DNA from: Roseobacter sp. | GTDB lineage: Bacteria > Pseudomonadota > Alphaproteobacteria > Rhodobacterales > Rhodobacteraceae | DNA length: 64,000 bases | Reading direction: 5' to 3' | Assembly: GCA_024636495.1 (NCBI GenBank) | Contig: JAGXGZ010000053.1 | Location: 31,009-95,008, forward strand | Shown: piece after piece, positions 7,866 through 16,596 of the stretch | How positions within the stretch are numbered: position 1 is the first letter of the stretch | Layout of the letters: each line of letters opens with the position of its first letter | Notes under the pieces: model-generated | Databases searched by the model: none | What the model was told of the DNA's origin: nothing | The model's input: only the letters and a program-made list of their open reading frames with translations | Position numbers and translations under genes: made by a program

Positions 7866-9698
7866 CTATTCAGCGGCCTTCATATTCAGGAAACCGCCCG
7901 ACTGGCGCTGCCAGTATCGTGCATACAGCCCGTTTTGATCCAACAGACTATCATGCGTGCCAATCTCGACGATCTGCCCCGCATCCATCACGGCAATGCG
8001 GTCCATTTCTGTCAGCGTCGACAAGCGGTGCGCTATGGCCAGCACTGTCTTGCCCTCCATCACGCGGGTCAAGGCGTGCTGGATCGACGCTTCGACTTCG
8101 CTGTCTAGTGCGCTGGTTGCTTCGTCCAGAATAAGGATCGGCGCATCTTTCAGAATGGCGCGGGCCAAGGCGATGCGCTGGCGCTGACCGCCAGACAGTT
8201 TCACGCCGCGTTCACCTAGATGCGCAGCATATCCTTTACGACCCTTGTGGTCTTGCATGTCTTTAATAAATTCATGCGCTTCGGCCTTGGTCGCGGCGGC
8301 GATGACCTCTTCCTCGGTCGCGTCAGGCTTGCCGTAACGAATGTTGTCAAATGCCGACCGGTTGAACATCGCAGTTTCCTGCGTGACCATTCCGATCTGC
8401 CTGCGCAGACTTTCTTGGGTAATTTTTGCAATATCTTGACCGTCGATCAGAATGCGCCCTTTTTCCAATGTATAGAGCCTAAGAAGGAGCGAAACGAGGC
8501 TCGACTTGCCAGCCCCCGACGCACCCACGATGCCCAGCTTTTCGCCCGGTTTGATATCAAGCGCCAGATGCTCAACCCCGCCAGCGCCACGCCCGTAGGT
8601 AAAGCGGATGTCGTCCAGCTTTATCGCGGCCTCATGCACGACCAGATCCTGCGCGCCATCCACATCCCGCAACTGCTGGCGTGGGGTCAGCGTGCGCATT
8701 CCGTCTTCGACTTCGCCCATATTGGCGTAAAGGCCCATCAGCGTGAAACTGACCCAGCCGGTCATCTGCGCGAGCCGCAAAGACACGGCACCCGTCGCGG
8801 CAATATCACCCGCTGTCACAAGCCCAAGCGACCAATACCAAAGCGCGCCGCCCACCAGCAGCACGGGCAGAAGCCCCGCAATGGTCATCAGCCAAAACCG
8901 GAAAGAGACACTAACGCGGCCAAAATCAAGGCTGGTGTCCAGAAATTTACCCATCGCGCCCAGCGCGGCGCGGTCTTCGTGATCGGCATGGGCAAACAGT
9001 TTGACGGTCTTGATGTTAGTGATCGTATCAACCACCTGCCCCGTTACCATCGCCCGCGCCCCTGCCCGCGCCTGCGAAAATTTCCGGATACGCGGCATGT
9101 AATGTCGGATCAGAAACACATAGCCGACCATCCAAAGCACAAGCCCCGCAGCGATGCGCCAATCGACGGTGCCCAGCAGCAGCACGGCACCAACAAACGA
9201 CGCCAGCGCGAAAAGCACGGTGTGGATCATCTCGATCACCACATCAGTCAGCGCCCGGCTGGTTTGCATTTCCTTTTGCGAAATCCGGCCAGCGAAATCA
9301 TTGTCGAAAAACGTGACAGCCTGACCCAGCGTGTAACGGTGCAGCCGCGACAACGCGATGTTGAACACATTCGGCCCCACCACAATCGACTGCATGTAGG
9401 AACTGACTCCGAATATAAGGGGTCGCAACACCAAGAAGAATGCAAGGCACCCCAGCAACAGGCCAGTCTGGTCACTGAAAACCGATGACGCCTCTGACCC
9501 AAGCGCCGCATCGACGACCCAGCCCAAGACAAGCGCGGCCAGAACCTCGACCACGCCCGCGGCGATCGAAAGAACCGCCGCCAACGCCAGCGCATATCCG
9601 CAGCCTTTGAGCGTCCAGCGAAAGAACGGCATTAACGTTTGCGGCGGCGCGCCATCGGCTGGTGCGAATGGATCAATCCAATTGGCTATTTTCATCAT
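7866..9698 (-). CDS. ABC exporter half-transporter (membrane + ATPase), second of pair
   Basis: A 610-residue fused ABC exporter subunit with an N-terminal six-helix domain (about residues 30-330) and a C-terminal ATPase. Walker A is GASGAGKSS, the signature LSGGQRQRIALARAI, Walker B ILILDEATSALD and the H-loop AIAHRLS; all catalytic residues are intact. Its ATG overlaps the stop of the neighbouring exporter by four bases, so the two are co-translated and likely form a heterodimer. The substrate is unknown; MsbA-like lipid exporters and multidrug pumps share this architecture. Confidence 0.93.
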   Translation of the reverse strand: MMKIANWIDPFAPADGAPPQTLMPFFRWTLKGCGYALALAAVLSIAAGVVEVLAALVLGWVVDAALGSEASSVFSDQTGLLLGCLAFFLVLRPLIFGVSSYMQSIVVGPNVFNIALSRLHRYTLGQAVTFFDNDFAGRISQKEMQTSRALTDVVIEMIHTVLFALASFVGAVLLLGTVDWRIAAGLVLWMVGYVFLIRHYMPRIRKFSQARAGARAMVTGQVVDTITNIKTVKLFAHADHEDRAALGAMGKFLDTSLDFGRVSVSFRFWLMTIAGLLPVLLVGGALWYWSLGLVTAGDIAATGAVSLRLAQMTGWVSFTLMGLYANMGEVEDGMRTLTPRQQLRDVDGAQDLVVHEAAIKLDDIRFTYGRGAGGVEHLALDIKPGEKLGIVGASGAGKSSLVSLLLRLYTLEKGRILIDGQDIAKITQESLRRQIGMVTQETAMFNRSAFDNIRYGKPDATEEEVIAAATKAEAHEFIKDMQDHKGRKGYAAHLGERGVKLSGGQRQRIALARAILKDAPILILDEATSALDSEVEASIQHALTRVMEGKTVLAIAHRLSTLTEMDRIAVMDAGQIVEIGTHDSLLDQNGLYARYWQRQSGGFLNMKAAE

Positions 9699-11533
9699 GC
9701 GTCATCTTCCGTCGTTAGGAACCCGCCGGATTGCCGACCCCAGAAGACAGCATATAGCCCGCCATTTGACAAAAGCATCTGATGGCTGCCTTCTTCCACG
9801 ATCCGTCCCTCATCCATCACAAGAATGCGATCCATCTGGGCAATCGTGGATAAGCGATGCGCGATGGCGATGACGGTCTTGCCTTCCATCATGCCGTACA
9901 ACGTTTCCTGAATGGCGGCCTCGACCTCGCTGTCCAACGCGCTTGTCGCCTCATCCAGCAACAAGATCGGCGCATTTTTGAGGATAACCCGCGCCAAAGC
10001 GATACGCTGGCGTTGACCGCCAGAAAGTTTCACGCCGCGCTCGCCCACCTGCGCGTCATAGCCCGACCGACCATCTGCATCTGCAAGATCGGTGATGAAC
10101 CCATGCGCCTGAGCCTGTTTTGCAGCAGCGATCACATCAGCTTCGCTTGCATCCGGGCGCCCGTACAAAATGTTTTCACGGATCGTGCGGTGCAATAATG
10201 CGCTGTCTTGTTGGACCATACCGATATTTTGGCGCAGACTGTCCTGACTAACCTTTGTGATATCTTGACCATCGATCAAAATTCGCCCGTCTTCCGGATC
10301 GTAAAACCGTAAAAGAAGCTTTACGAGGGTCGATTTTCCTGCACCCGAACGCCCGATCAAACCGATTTTTTCACCGGGTTTTACCACCAGATCGACGCGG
10401 TCCAACCCGCCGGAACCACGGCCATAATGGTGGGACAAACCTTTCATTTCTACACGTCCATCGGTCAGTTCCAACCGCTTGGCACCTGCGTCATCTACAA
10501 GCGTGATAGGCTGGGCGATCGTCTCCATCCCCTCGGACACGACACCAAGTTGCTGAAAGAATGTCGATAGGGCCCACATGATCCAGGCGGTCATCGAATT
10601 TAAACGCAATGTCAGCGCCGCAGCGGCGGTGACGGCACCCACTGTCGCATGTCCCGCAGACCACAAGAAAAACGCCCAACCCACGACGCCAACGATCAAA
10701 AACCCGTTCAGGACGACAAGGCACACATCCATCACCGTAAAAATGCGCATTTCCTTTTGAAACGTGATGCGTGCGTTTTCGATTGCTGATTTGGCATAAT
10801 TCACCTCTCGGTCGTGGTGCGCGAACATCTTGACCGAATGGATATTGGTATAGCTGTCAACAACGCGCCCTGTGACCTCGGACCGGGCATCCGAGGCCGC
10901 CTTTGAGGCGACGCCAACGCGCTTGATTGTCCAGTTGGTCAATGCCGCATAAAGCGCGAACCAGATCAAAAGGGGCAACAGTAACTGCCAATCCGAAGTC
11001 GTCAGCAAGATCGCAGCGCCGATCAGATAGGCCAAGGAATACGAAATCGCATCAAAAACCTGAAAGACCACCTCGCCTGCGGCGGGAGGTGTTTGCATGA
11101 TCCGATTGGCGATGCGTCCGGCAAAATCATCCTCGAACCAACCCACAGATTGACGCAGCACCTGCCGATGCGCGCGCCAACGAAACAGCGTGCCGTAATT
11201 GGGCATGATTGCATTGTTCAAAAGCAGAACATCCAGCGCCTGAAGCGCGGGACGCAAGATCAGGATAAACAATGCGACCAGGATAAATTCGGTCCCGTAG
11301 GTCTGCCATATCTCGGCAGGCGATCCCTTCATCAGATCGACCAGACGGCCCATATAATAGATCAGTCCAATTTCGATCGCAGCGACAATGATCGACATGA
11401 TCCCTGTCAGAACAAAGACCTTCTTGAAAGGTTTGCTATAGTCGCGAAAAAACGGCCACAGCCGCGTGGGTGGCGTGTTTTGTTCTGGATAGTCGACATA
11501 GGGGTCAACCAGGTTTTCAAAAAAGCGGAACAT
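9695..11533 (-). CDS. ABC exporter half-transporter (membrane + ATPase), first of pair
   Basis: A 612-residue fused ABC exporter subunit, first in the pair. It has six membrane helices and an ATPase domain with Walker A GRSGAGKST, signature LSGGQRQRIALARVI, Walker B ILLLDEATSALD and H-loop AIAHRLS. It aligns with the downstream subunit along its whole length (for example VDPYVDYPEQNTPPTRLWPFFR against IDPFAPADGAPPQTLMPFFR), so the pair arose by duplication. Unlike many heterodimeric exporters, neither ATPase site is visibly degenerate. It lies 73 bases downstream of cca. Confidence 0.93.
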   Translation of the reverse strand: MFRFFENLVDPYVDYPEQNTPPTRLWPFFRDYSKPFKKVFVLTGIMSIIVAAIEIGLIYYMGRLVDLMKGSPAEIWQTYGTEFILVALFILILRPALQALDVLLLNNAIMPNYGTLFRWRAHRQVLRQSVGWFEDDFAGRIANRIMQTPPAAGEVVFQVFDAISYSLAYLIGAAILLTTSDWQLLLPLLIWFALYAALTNWTIKRVGVASKAASDARSEVTGRVVDSYTNIHSVKMFAHHDREVNYAKSAIENARITFQKEMRIFTVMDVCLVVLNGFLIVGVVGWAFFLWSAGHATVGAVTAAAALTLRLNSMTAWIMWALSTFFQQLGVVSEGMETIAQPITLVDDAGAKRLELTDGRVEMKGLSHHYGRGSGGLDRVDLVVKPGEKIGLIGRSGAGKSTLVKLLLRFYDPEDGRILIDGQDITKVSQDSLRQNIGMVQQDSALLHRTIRENILYGRPDASEADVIAAAKQAQAHGFITDLADADGRSGYDAQVGERGVKLSGGQRQRIALARVILKNAPILLLDEATSALDSEVEAAIQETLYGMMEGKTVIAIAHRLSTIAQMDRILVMDEGRIVEEGSHQMLLSNGGLYAVFWGRQSGGFLTTEDDA

Positions 11534-11606
11534 ATCAAACCTATTTGTCAGAGATTATTCTGAGTTACAAAGCACGGCCACCAGAAGGCCACAGCAGCGG
11601 GGATTG

Positions 11607-12785
11607 CTAAGGCGTATTCAGCAAGTCTTGGCGATCTGCGGTGAAATCAGACGCGATCCACACCGCCTCAAGCTGTTTTAGGCGTGCACCCAGTGCGGGG
11701 CCTTTAAACTCGGGCATAAGATCAGCGGCAGTGATCGGAAATTTAGCTTGGGCAGCCCTATTTATCGTCTCTAACACAACACTATCTGGCGCTGTCTCGG
11801 CCATACAGGCGCGCAAAAGCGCCGCTCCAACCGCGATGCTTACACCGTCACGATAGGCAATCTCGGCTAAAGTTTGCCCCCCGAATGCCACGGCCTTAAG
11901 GCGATCATGTTCTTTTGTATCTGCCTTGCTCAGCCTTAGACGGTCCGAAACATCATCGCCACCAAGCGCAGCCAAGCGCCAAAGCCAATAGGGGGGGTAG
12001 CCCAAAACCGTCTCGAAATGGACGAGCATACTAACCCAGCGATCATCCGATCCGGGCAAAATTGCCCCCAGCACACCTGCTTGGCGCATTGCAGCCAAGG
12101 CTGGCGCAGGATCAGGGGCTGCCAACAATTTCTGAAGCTCAGCACCGATACGCTCTGCCGAAAGCGTCTCTAATCCGTCAGTATTCGCAGCAATCGCTGC
12201 CAGTGCATCCGCATCAAAGCCTTCGTCGGGGTTTGCATACCACGCGCAGAAACGGAAATATCGAAGCGTTCGCAGATAATCCTCGCGGATGCGCGCACCT
12301 GCATCCTCGATAAACCGCACCCGGCGTGCACGCAGATCGGCCATCCCCTCAAGCGGATCAATGACGCGGCCCATGGGATCGGCATAAAGCGCATTCATCG
12401 TGAAATCACGCCGCCGCGCATCTTCGTCGATGCTGTTTGAAAAAGCGACCACGGCACGGCGCCCATCGGTTTCAACATCGCGGCGAAAGGTCGTAACCTC
12501 GAACCCCTTGCCGCCTCTAACGACTGTGACGGTCCCATGTTCAACGCCTGTCGGAACAGCCTTAAGGCCAGCGCGTGCCGCAAGCGCCATCACCCGTTCA
12601 GGCAACGCATCGGTGGACATATCGACATCGCTGTCAGGCAACCCAAGCAACGCGTTGCGCACGCACCCCCCCACGAAATAGATGCGGTGGCCGCCATCCT
12701 GCACAGCCGCGCAAACCGCCTGCGCATCCGCATCGGCAAGCCAGCTGGTGCCGGAGGGAAGGGTCAAATCATACGTTCTGTCCAT
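11607..12785 (-). CDS. cca: CCA tRNA nucleotidyltransferase / poly(A) polymerase family
   Basis: A 392-residue class II nucleotidyltransferase. The head domain has YFVGGCVRNALLGLPDSDVDMSTDA, the GG...DxD metal-binding motif, followed by RRDFTMNAL and REDYLRTLRYFRF. This is the standard layout of alphaproteobacterial CCA-adding enzymes, which build or repair the tRNA 3' end; a poly(A) polymerase role is the alternative. The ATG at 12785 was chosen because longer readings run into the NUDIX gene; it still overlaps that gene's 3' end by 22 bases. The operon order hslO-NUDIX-cca is compact. Confidence 0.93.
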   Translation of the reverse strand: MDRTYDLTLPSGTSWLADADAQAVCAAVQDGGHRIYFVGGCVRNALLGLPDSDVDMSTDALPERVMALAARAGLKAVPTGVEHGTVTVVRGGKGFEVTTFRRDVETDGRRAVVAFSNSIDEDARRRDFTMNALYADPMGRVIDPLEGMADLRARRVRFIEDAGARIREDYLRTLRYFRFCAWYANPDEGFDADALAAIAANTDGLETLSAERIGAELQKLLAAPDPAPALAAMRQAGVLGAILPGSDDRWVSMLVHFETVLGYPPYWLWRLAALGGDDVSDRLRLSKADTKEHDRLKAVAFGGQTLAEIAYRDGVSIAVGAALLRACMAETAPDSVVLETINRAAQAKFPITAADLMPEFKGPALGARLKQLEAVWIASDFTADRQDLLNTP

Positions 12786-13357
12786 GCCCGCAACATACGC
12801 GCGGTTGCACCCCAAATGTAATAGGGACCGTAAGGCACAACGTAATAATGCCGCTGATTTCCCCGCCAACGCCGCGATTGCACCAGATAATTGTCCAGGT
12901 TCAAGACGTGCGCAAGCGGAACGGTAAAGACTTCATCGACTTCTCCGGGTTCTGGAACGATCTTGAAACCCTCTCTGACAAAGCCGATCACGGGGGTGAC
13001 ATGAAAGCTGGTGACGGTTTCATGGGCGGGCAGCGTTCCCAACACCTCGACCAGTTCAGTGGGCAAACCGATCTCTTCGCGCGCCTCGCGCAGGGCGGCG
13101 GCGATCACATCCTTATCTGTGTCGTCCTGTTTGCCACCGGGAAACGCGATCTGACCCGGATGATGCTTAAGCGCCGACGACCGCTTGGTCAGGATCAGCT
13201 CAAGCCGACCGTTTTTTTCAATGATCGGAGCAAGAACACCGGCGGGCCGCAATTTACGTTCTGCAGGCAAAACAACATCTTTGTTAAGATCAAAATCGGA
13301 CGACGCCACACCCGTCAGGGCCAGCGCCGTCCGAAAGCTTTGTATTTGATCAGTCAC
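12764..13357 (-). CDS. NUDIX hydrolase, CoA pyrophosphatase (NudL-like)
   Basis: About 197 residues. The NUDIX box is complete: GGKQDDTDKDVIAAALREAREEIGL. The preceding HHPGQIAFPGG is the signature of the CoA-pyrophosphatase subgroup, which splits CoA or acyl-CoA into 4'-phosphopantetheine and ADP. The start is uncertain: tandem GTG codons at 13360 and 13357 sit next to the hslO stop with GAGG upstream, while a TTG at 13384 would add nine residues. The gene overlaps hslO at one end and cca at the other, so the three are coupled. Confidence 0.88.
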   Translation of the reverse strand: MTDQIQSFRTALALTGVASSDFDLNKDVVLPAERKLRPAGVLAPIIEKNGRLELILTKRSSALKHHPGQIAFPGGKQDDTDKDVIAAALREAREEIGLPTELVEVLGTLPAHETVTSFHVTPVIGFVREGFKIVPEPGEVDEVFTVPLAHVLNLDNYLVQSRRWRGNQRHYYVVPYGPYYIWGATARMLRAWTERMI

Positions 13358-14336
13358 CACTTGTCGTTTCAGCCTCGAACCCAACGGTTTTCGGATCCAG
13401 ATCGTAATGTGCGCTGCAAAACTGGCAATCTGCGGTCACACGGCCTTCGTCTGTCGTCATCTTCTGTATGTCCTTGGCAGAATAGATCGACAGGCTTTGC
13501 CGCACCCGGTCTTCCGAACAAGAACAGCCGAAACGAACGGCTTGGCTGTCGAACACACGCGGTGTTTCTTCGTGAAACAAGCGCACCAACAGATCAGTTG
13601 GCGGCAAACTTGGTCCGATCAGCTCAAGCTCCTCAACCGTGTCCAGCAATGCGTTGGCCCGGCGCCAATTTTCACCCTCTTCTCCGTCAACCAGATCATC
13701 GGGGCGCAGAATGTCACCGCTGCCTTCGACTTTTGCCGCAAAAGGCGACGCTTTAGGCATGTGCTGCAACATCACACCGCCCGCCCGCCAACGCTCGACC
13801 TCGTCTGGCGTAGACGATTTTCCGAAACTTAGCTGAAATCGCGTAGGCAACTGTTCGGATTGCGCAAAATACGCCTCTGCACAGGAGGAGAGCGACCCCC
13901 CCGCAAGTGGCGTAATCCCTTGATAAGGTGTCATTCCTTCCCCTTGATCAATCATGACGGCGAAATACCCCTCGCCTATCTGATCAAACGGGGACCCATC
14001 CGTAATCCGGTCAGCGTCAAAGCTGGCATAGGAACGAATGCGCGCGGGTTCGCCATCTTCTGAAGGGCCGTAGTAATCGGTCGCGATCATGCGCACAGGC
14101 CCATTTGATTGCACCTGCAATTGCAGCTTCCAGCGTAACTTGATCGACTGGCCGATCAGCGCAGCAATAAGGGCCATCTCGGCGACCAGCGCTTCGACTT
14201 TTTCGGGGTAATCGTGCTGACGCAGGATACCTTCCAGCACCCCATCCAAACGGGCCACGCGACCACGAATGTCGGATGCATCGAGTTGAAAGGGAAGGAC
14301 GGTATCGTCCCACGCGATTTTGGTTCCTTGGGTCAT
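13350..14336 (-). CDS. hslO: Hsp33 redox-regulated chaperone
   Basis: A 328-residue Hsp33, a holdase activated when oxidants release its zinc. The C-terminal zinc motif is visible as FGCSCSEDRV and CQFCSAHY (CxC...CxxC). The central MIDQGEGMTPYQGITPLAGG segment is also typical. The ATG at 14336 is preceded by AAGGAAAG and gives the normal length; an upstream reading is not needed. It heads a run of minus-strand genes (NUDIX, cca, ABC pair) and is divergent from another NUDIX gene, so the 78 bases between starts should hold both promoters. Confidence 0.93.
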   Translation of the reverse strand: MTQGTKIAWDDTVLPFQLDASDIRGRVARLDGVLEGILRQHDYPEKVEALVAEMALIAALIGQSIKLRWKLQLQVQSNGPVRMIATDYYGPSEDGEPARIRSYASFDADRITDGSPFDQIGEGYFAVMIDQGEGMTPYQGITPLAGGSLSSCAEAYFAQSEQLPTRFQLSFGKSSTPDEVERWRAGGVMLQHMPKASPFAAKVEGSGDILRPDDLVDGEEGENWRRANALLDTVEELELIGPSLPPTDLLVRLFHEETPRVFDSQAVRFGCSCSEDRVRQSLSIYSAKDIQKMTTDEGRVTADCQFCSAHYDLDPKTVGFEAETTSGD

Positions 14337-14414
14337 AAGACTTTCCTTACCGGCAGACGGTTGGCATACCGCGTCTATATAAGGGCAACAAGTCACAGAA
14401 AAAGGGGCAGTCAA

Positions 14415-14852
14415 ATGATGCGAAGAGTTGGAGAGCCGCCGCGTGCGGATAAAAAATACACACTGCGCCCCGGTGCCTATGCGATTTTACCTCTGAAACA
14501 GCGCTTCTTGATGACGGCACAACTGTCGCCGCAGGTCGATGTGCAACTGCCCGGCGGCGGTATTGATCCTGGCGAATCACCTTTGCAGGCCTTGCACCGC
14601 GAAGTGATGGAGGAAATTGGCTGGTCTATCGCGTATCCCCGTCGTTTGGGGGCGTTTCGGCGATTTGTATATATGCCCGAATACGATCTTTGGGCTGAAA
14701 AGCTGTGCCATGTCTATGTCGCACATCCTGTCCGCCAGATCGCGGATCCGGTTGAACCCGACCACGTCACCGTGGTTCTGTCTGCGGACGAGGCATTGGA
14801 AAGTCTGGGCAATGATGGCGACCGTATGTTCCTAGAAGGATTTTTATTCTAG
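14415..14852 (+). CDS. NUDIX hydrolase
   Basis: A 145-residue NUDIX protein with an intact box (GGGIDPGESPLQALHREVMEEIGW). The N-terminus MMRRVGEPPRADKKYTLRPGAYAIL resembles alphaproteobacterial proteins annotated as NUDIX hydrolases with unknown substrate. GGGG precedes the ATG at 14415. It is divergent from hslO and its stop overlaps the stop of the convergent receiver-phosphatase gene by four bases. Confidence 0.88.
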   Translation: MMRRVGEPPRADKKYTLRPGAYAILPLKQRFLMTAQLSPQVDVQLPGGGIDPGESPLQALHREVMEEIGWSIAYPRRLGAFRRFVYMPEYDLWAEKLCHVYVAHPVRQIADPVEPDHVTVVLSADEALESLGNDGDRMFLEGFLF

Positions 14853-16111
14853 CATCCCTTAAATTCAAAAAGGATACCCGACACATCGTCGGGAAAATCT
14901 GCGTCCCCCGCGAATTCAGTAAGCTGCCACAAGATTGCTTCTAGAAGCGGCGGGCCAGCGACCTTGCGAAGCCCATAAAGCATATCGCTAAGCCCTTCTT
15001 CATCCAGCATTTTTCCGTTTGGATCAGGGCATTCCGTAACACCGTCAGACAAGATAAGCAGACGATCACCGGGGGATAGTGAAACTTTGAACTGCTCATA
15101 GACCATACCGTCTACCAGCCCGACGGGGAAACCGCCCAAGCCCCCCTGTTCAACACGCCCGTCCTGCCGCTGCACGACCGGATGGGGATGCCCTGCCTGA
15201 GCCATCAATACGTCGCCCGTTTTCAAATCTACCTCTGCCAGAAGAAGGGTAAAGTAATGTTCCGTCTCCATCTCGTTCAGAACAAGGCTGTTGAGCATTG
15301 AAATAACATTAGCCGGTGGACGCATCTTATAGCTGCCATCGGCCTGCTTGACCAAAGCCACATTTTGATCAGGCGCAGCGGCTGACAGATACCCGGCCAG
15401 ACGCGCCGTCATCAACGCCGAGCTGATTCCATGCCCCGACACATCGATCCCGAAAAGCCCGAGTTTATCGTTACCAACGGGGAAGAACCCGACCAGATCC
15501 CCCCCAACATGCCCGCTGGAACGCAACATAAGCGAGAGTGTTCCGCTGTCAAAATCACGGGTCCGTTCACGGATAAGCGATTGCTGTAGTTTTTTCGCCT
15601 CAAGCAAGTCCTTGTCCAGCAGATCATACACGCGCTGCAATTCGTCCAAGGTATCGGTGATAAGGCGGTTCTTGCCCGTCAACTCGCGTTGCATCTCAAG
15701 AATGCGTTCGCCGGCCGCGATACGCGCGCGCAATTCGTCCACGTCGACGGGTTTGCTTAGAAAATCATCGGCACCGCTATCCAGACCCTTGGCAACTTCG
15801 GCCTTTTCACTTTTAGAGGTCAGCAGGATAAAATAACCATATTGACCTTCCGATAACCTACGGAAGGAACGGCAAAATTCCAGCCCAGTCATCCCCGGCA
15901 TCACCCAATCACTCAGCACCAGATCTGGCAAACGGTGCCGGCATTTTTCAAGCGCCTCCTGACCAGATGCGGCCTCGACAACCTCAAAGCCCCACCTTTT
16001 CAAAGACGCGCCCAGGATGCGCCGTTGCAGTTTGCTATCATCCACAACCATAGCCAACTGCATCACGCCGCTACGTTGCGATTGATCGCCTTGTTTCAAA
16101 ATTAATGGCAT
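14849..16111 (-). CDS. Response regulator with PP2C/SpoIIE phosphatase output (RsbU-like)
   Basis: A 420-residue two-domain signalling protein. Residues about 17-135 form a receiver: acidic pair D24-D25, phospho-acceptor D68 (LVLSDWVMPG) and K120 (FLSKPVD). A coiled linker (about 140-180) leads into a PP2C-type Ser/Thr phosphatase with GHVGGDLVGFF, GIDVSGHGISSALMT and LILSDGVTE carrying the metal-binding Asp residues. Such proteins dephosphorylate anti-anti-sigma factors, but no STAS or anti-sigma gene is nearby. The start may instead be the ATG at 16063 (MQLAMVVDDSK), which would trim a non-conserved tail. An Hpt gene faces it across 150 bases, suggesting phosphotransfer to D68. Confidence 0.93.
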   Translation of the reverse strand: MPLILKQGDQSQRSGVMQLAMVVDDSKLQRRILGASLKRWGFEVVEAASGQEALEKCRHRLPDLVLSDWVMPGMTGLEFCRSFRRLSEGQYGYFILLTSKSEKAEVAKGLDSGADDFLSKPVDVDELRARIAAGERILEMQRELTGKNRLITDTLDELQRVYDLLDKDLLEAKKLQQSLIRERTRDFDSGTLSLMLRSSGHVGGDLVGFFPVGNDKLGLFGIDVSGHGISSALMTARLAGYLSAAAPDQNVALVKQADGSYKMRPPANVISMLNSLVLNEMETEHYFTLLLAEVDLKTGDVLMAQAGHPHPVVQRQDGRVEQGGLGGFPVGLVDGMVYEQFKVSLSPGDRLLILSDGVTECPDPNGKMLDEEGLSDMLYGLRKVAGPPLLEAILWQLTEFAGDADFPDDVSGILFEFKGC

Positions 16112-16261
16112 TTCTATCGGTCAATTCACTAGGTCTATACCCTGCCCTACACCACGGGAATTTAACAGAAAGTGAACCGTAAAAATCGATCCAAAATGCC
16201 AACCATCACCACCTGATATTAACAACCGCAAGCTAATCATTTGGAAAAAGGAGGGCGTAAA

Positions 16262-16594
16262 ATGATCGATTGGGCACAGGTAAACACCCTGCGCGATGAC
16301 GTCGGAAAAGATGACTTTTCCGAGATAGTTGAGATATTCATTGAGGAAGTTGAAGAGGTTATCAACCGGCTGCGCAACACGTCCAGTCTGGACACGCTGG
16401 GCGACGACTTGCACTTTCTTAAAGGCAGCGCACTGAACCTTGGGTTTTCAGTCTTTTCCGATCATTGCCAAAAGGGCGAAACTGCGGCAGCCGCAGGAAA
16501 AGCGGCACAGGTGGATGTGTCTGCTATACTTTCCAGCTATGACACATCAAAGACCCTGTTCTTGGCACACCTTCCTGCAAAACTTAGTGCCTGA
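16262..16594 (+). CDS. Histidine phosphotransfer (Hpt) domain protein
   Basis: A 110-residue stand-alone Hpt protein. The phospho-accepting His is H51 in DDLHFLKGSALNLGF, matching the Hpt consensus HxLKGS. AGGAGG lies just upstream of the ATG at 16262, which fixes the start. It is transcribed away from the receiver-phosphatase gene, so the pair probably shares a regulatory region and forms part of one phosphorelay. No histidine kinase is encoded next to them. Its stop is two bases from the ilvA stop on the other strand. Confidence 0.9.
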   Translation: MIDWAQVNTLRDDVGKDDFSEIVEIFIEEVEEVINRLRNTSSLDTLGDDLHFLKGSALNLGFSVFSDHCQKGETAAAAGKAAQVDVSAILSSYDTSKTLFLAHLPAKLSA

Positions 16595-16596
16595 AA

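Noticed and set aside
8220..9488. A 422-codon open frame on the plus strand opposite the ABC exporter gene
   Set aside because: It mirrors the high-G+C third-position pattern of the real gene, shows a basic, low-complexity translation and matches no family.
12575..13756. A 393-codon plus-strand frame opposite cca, NUDIX and hslO
   Set aside because: The minus-strand genes have full catalytic motifs; the opposite frame has none and no ribosome-binding site.
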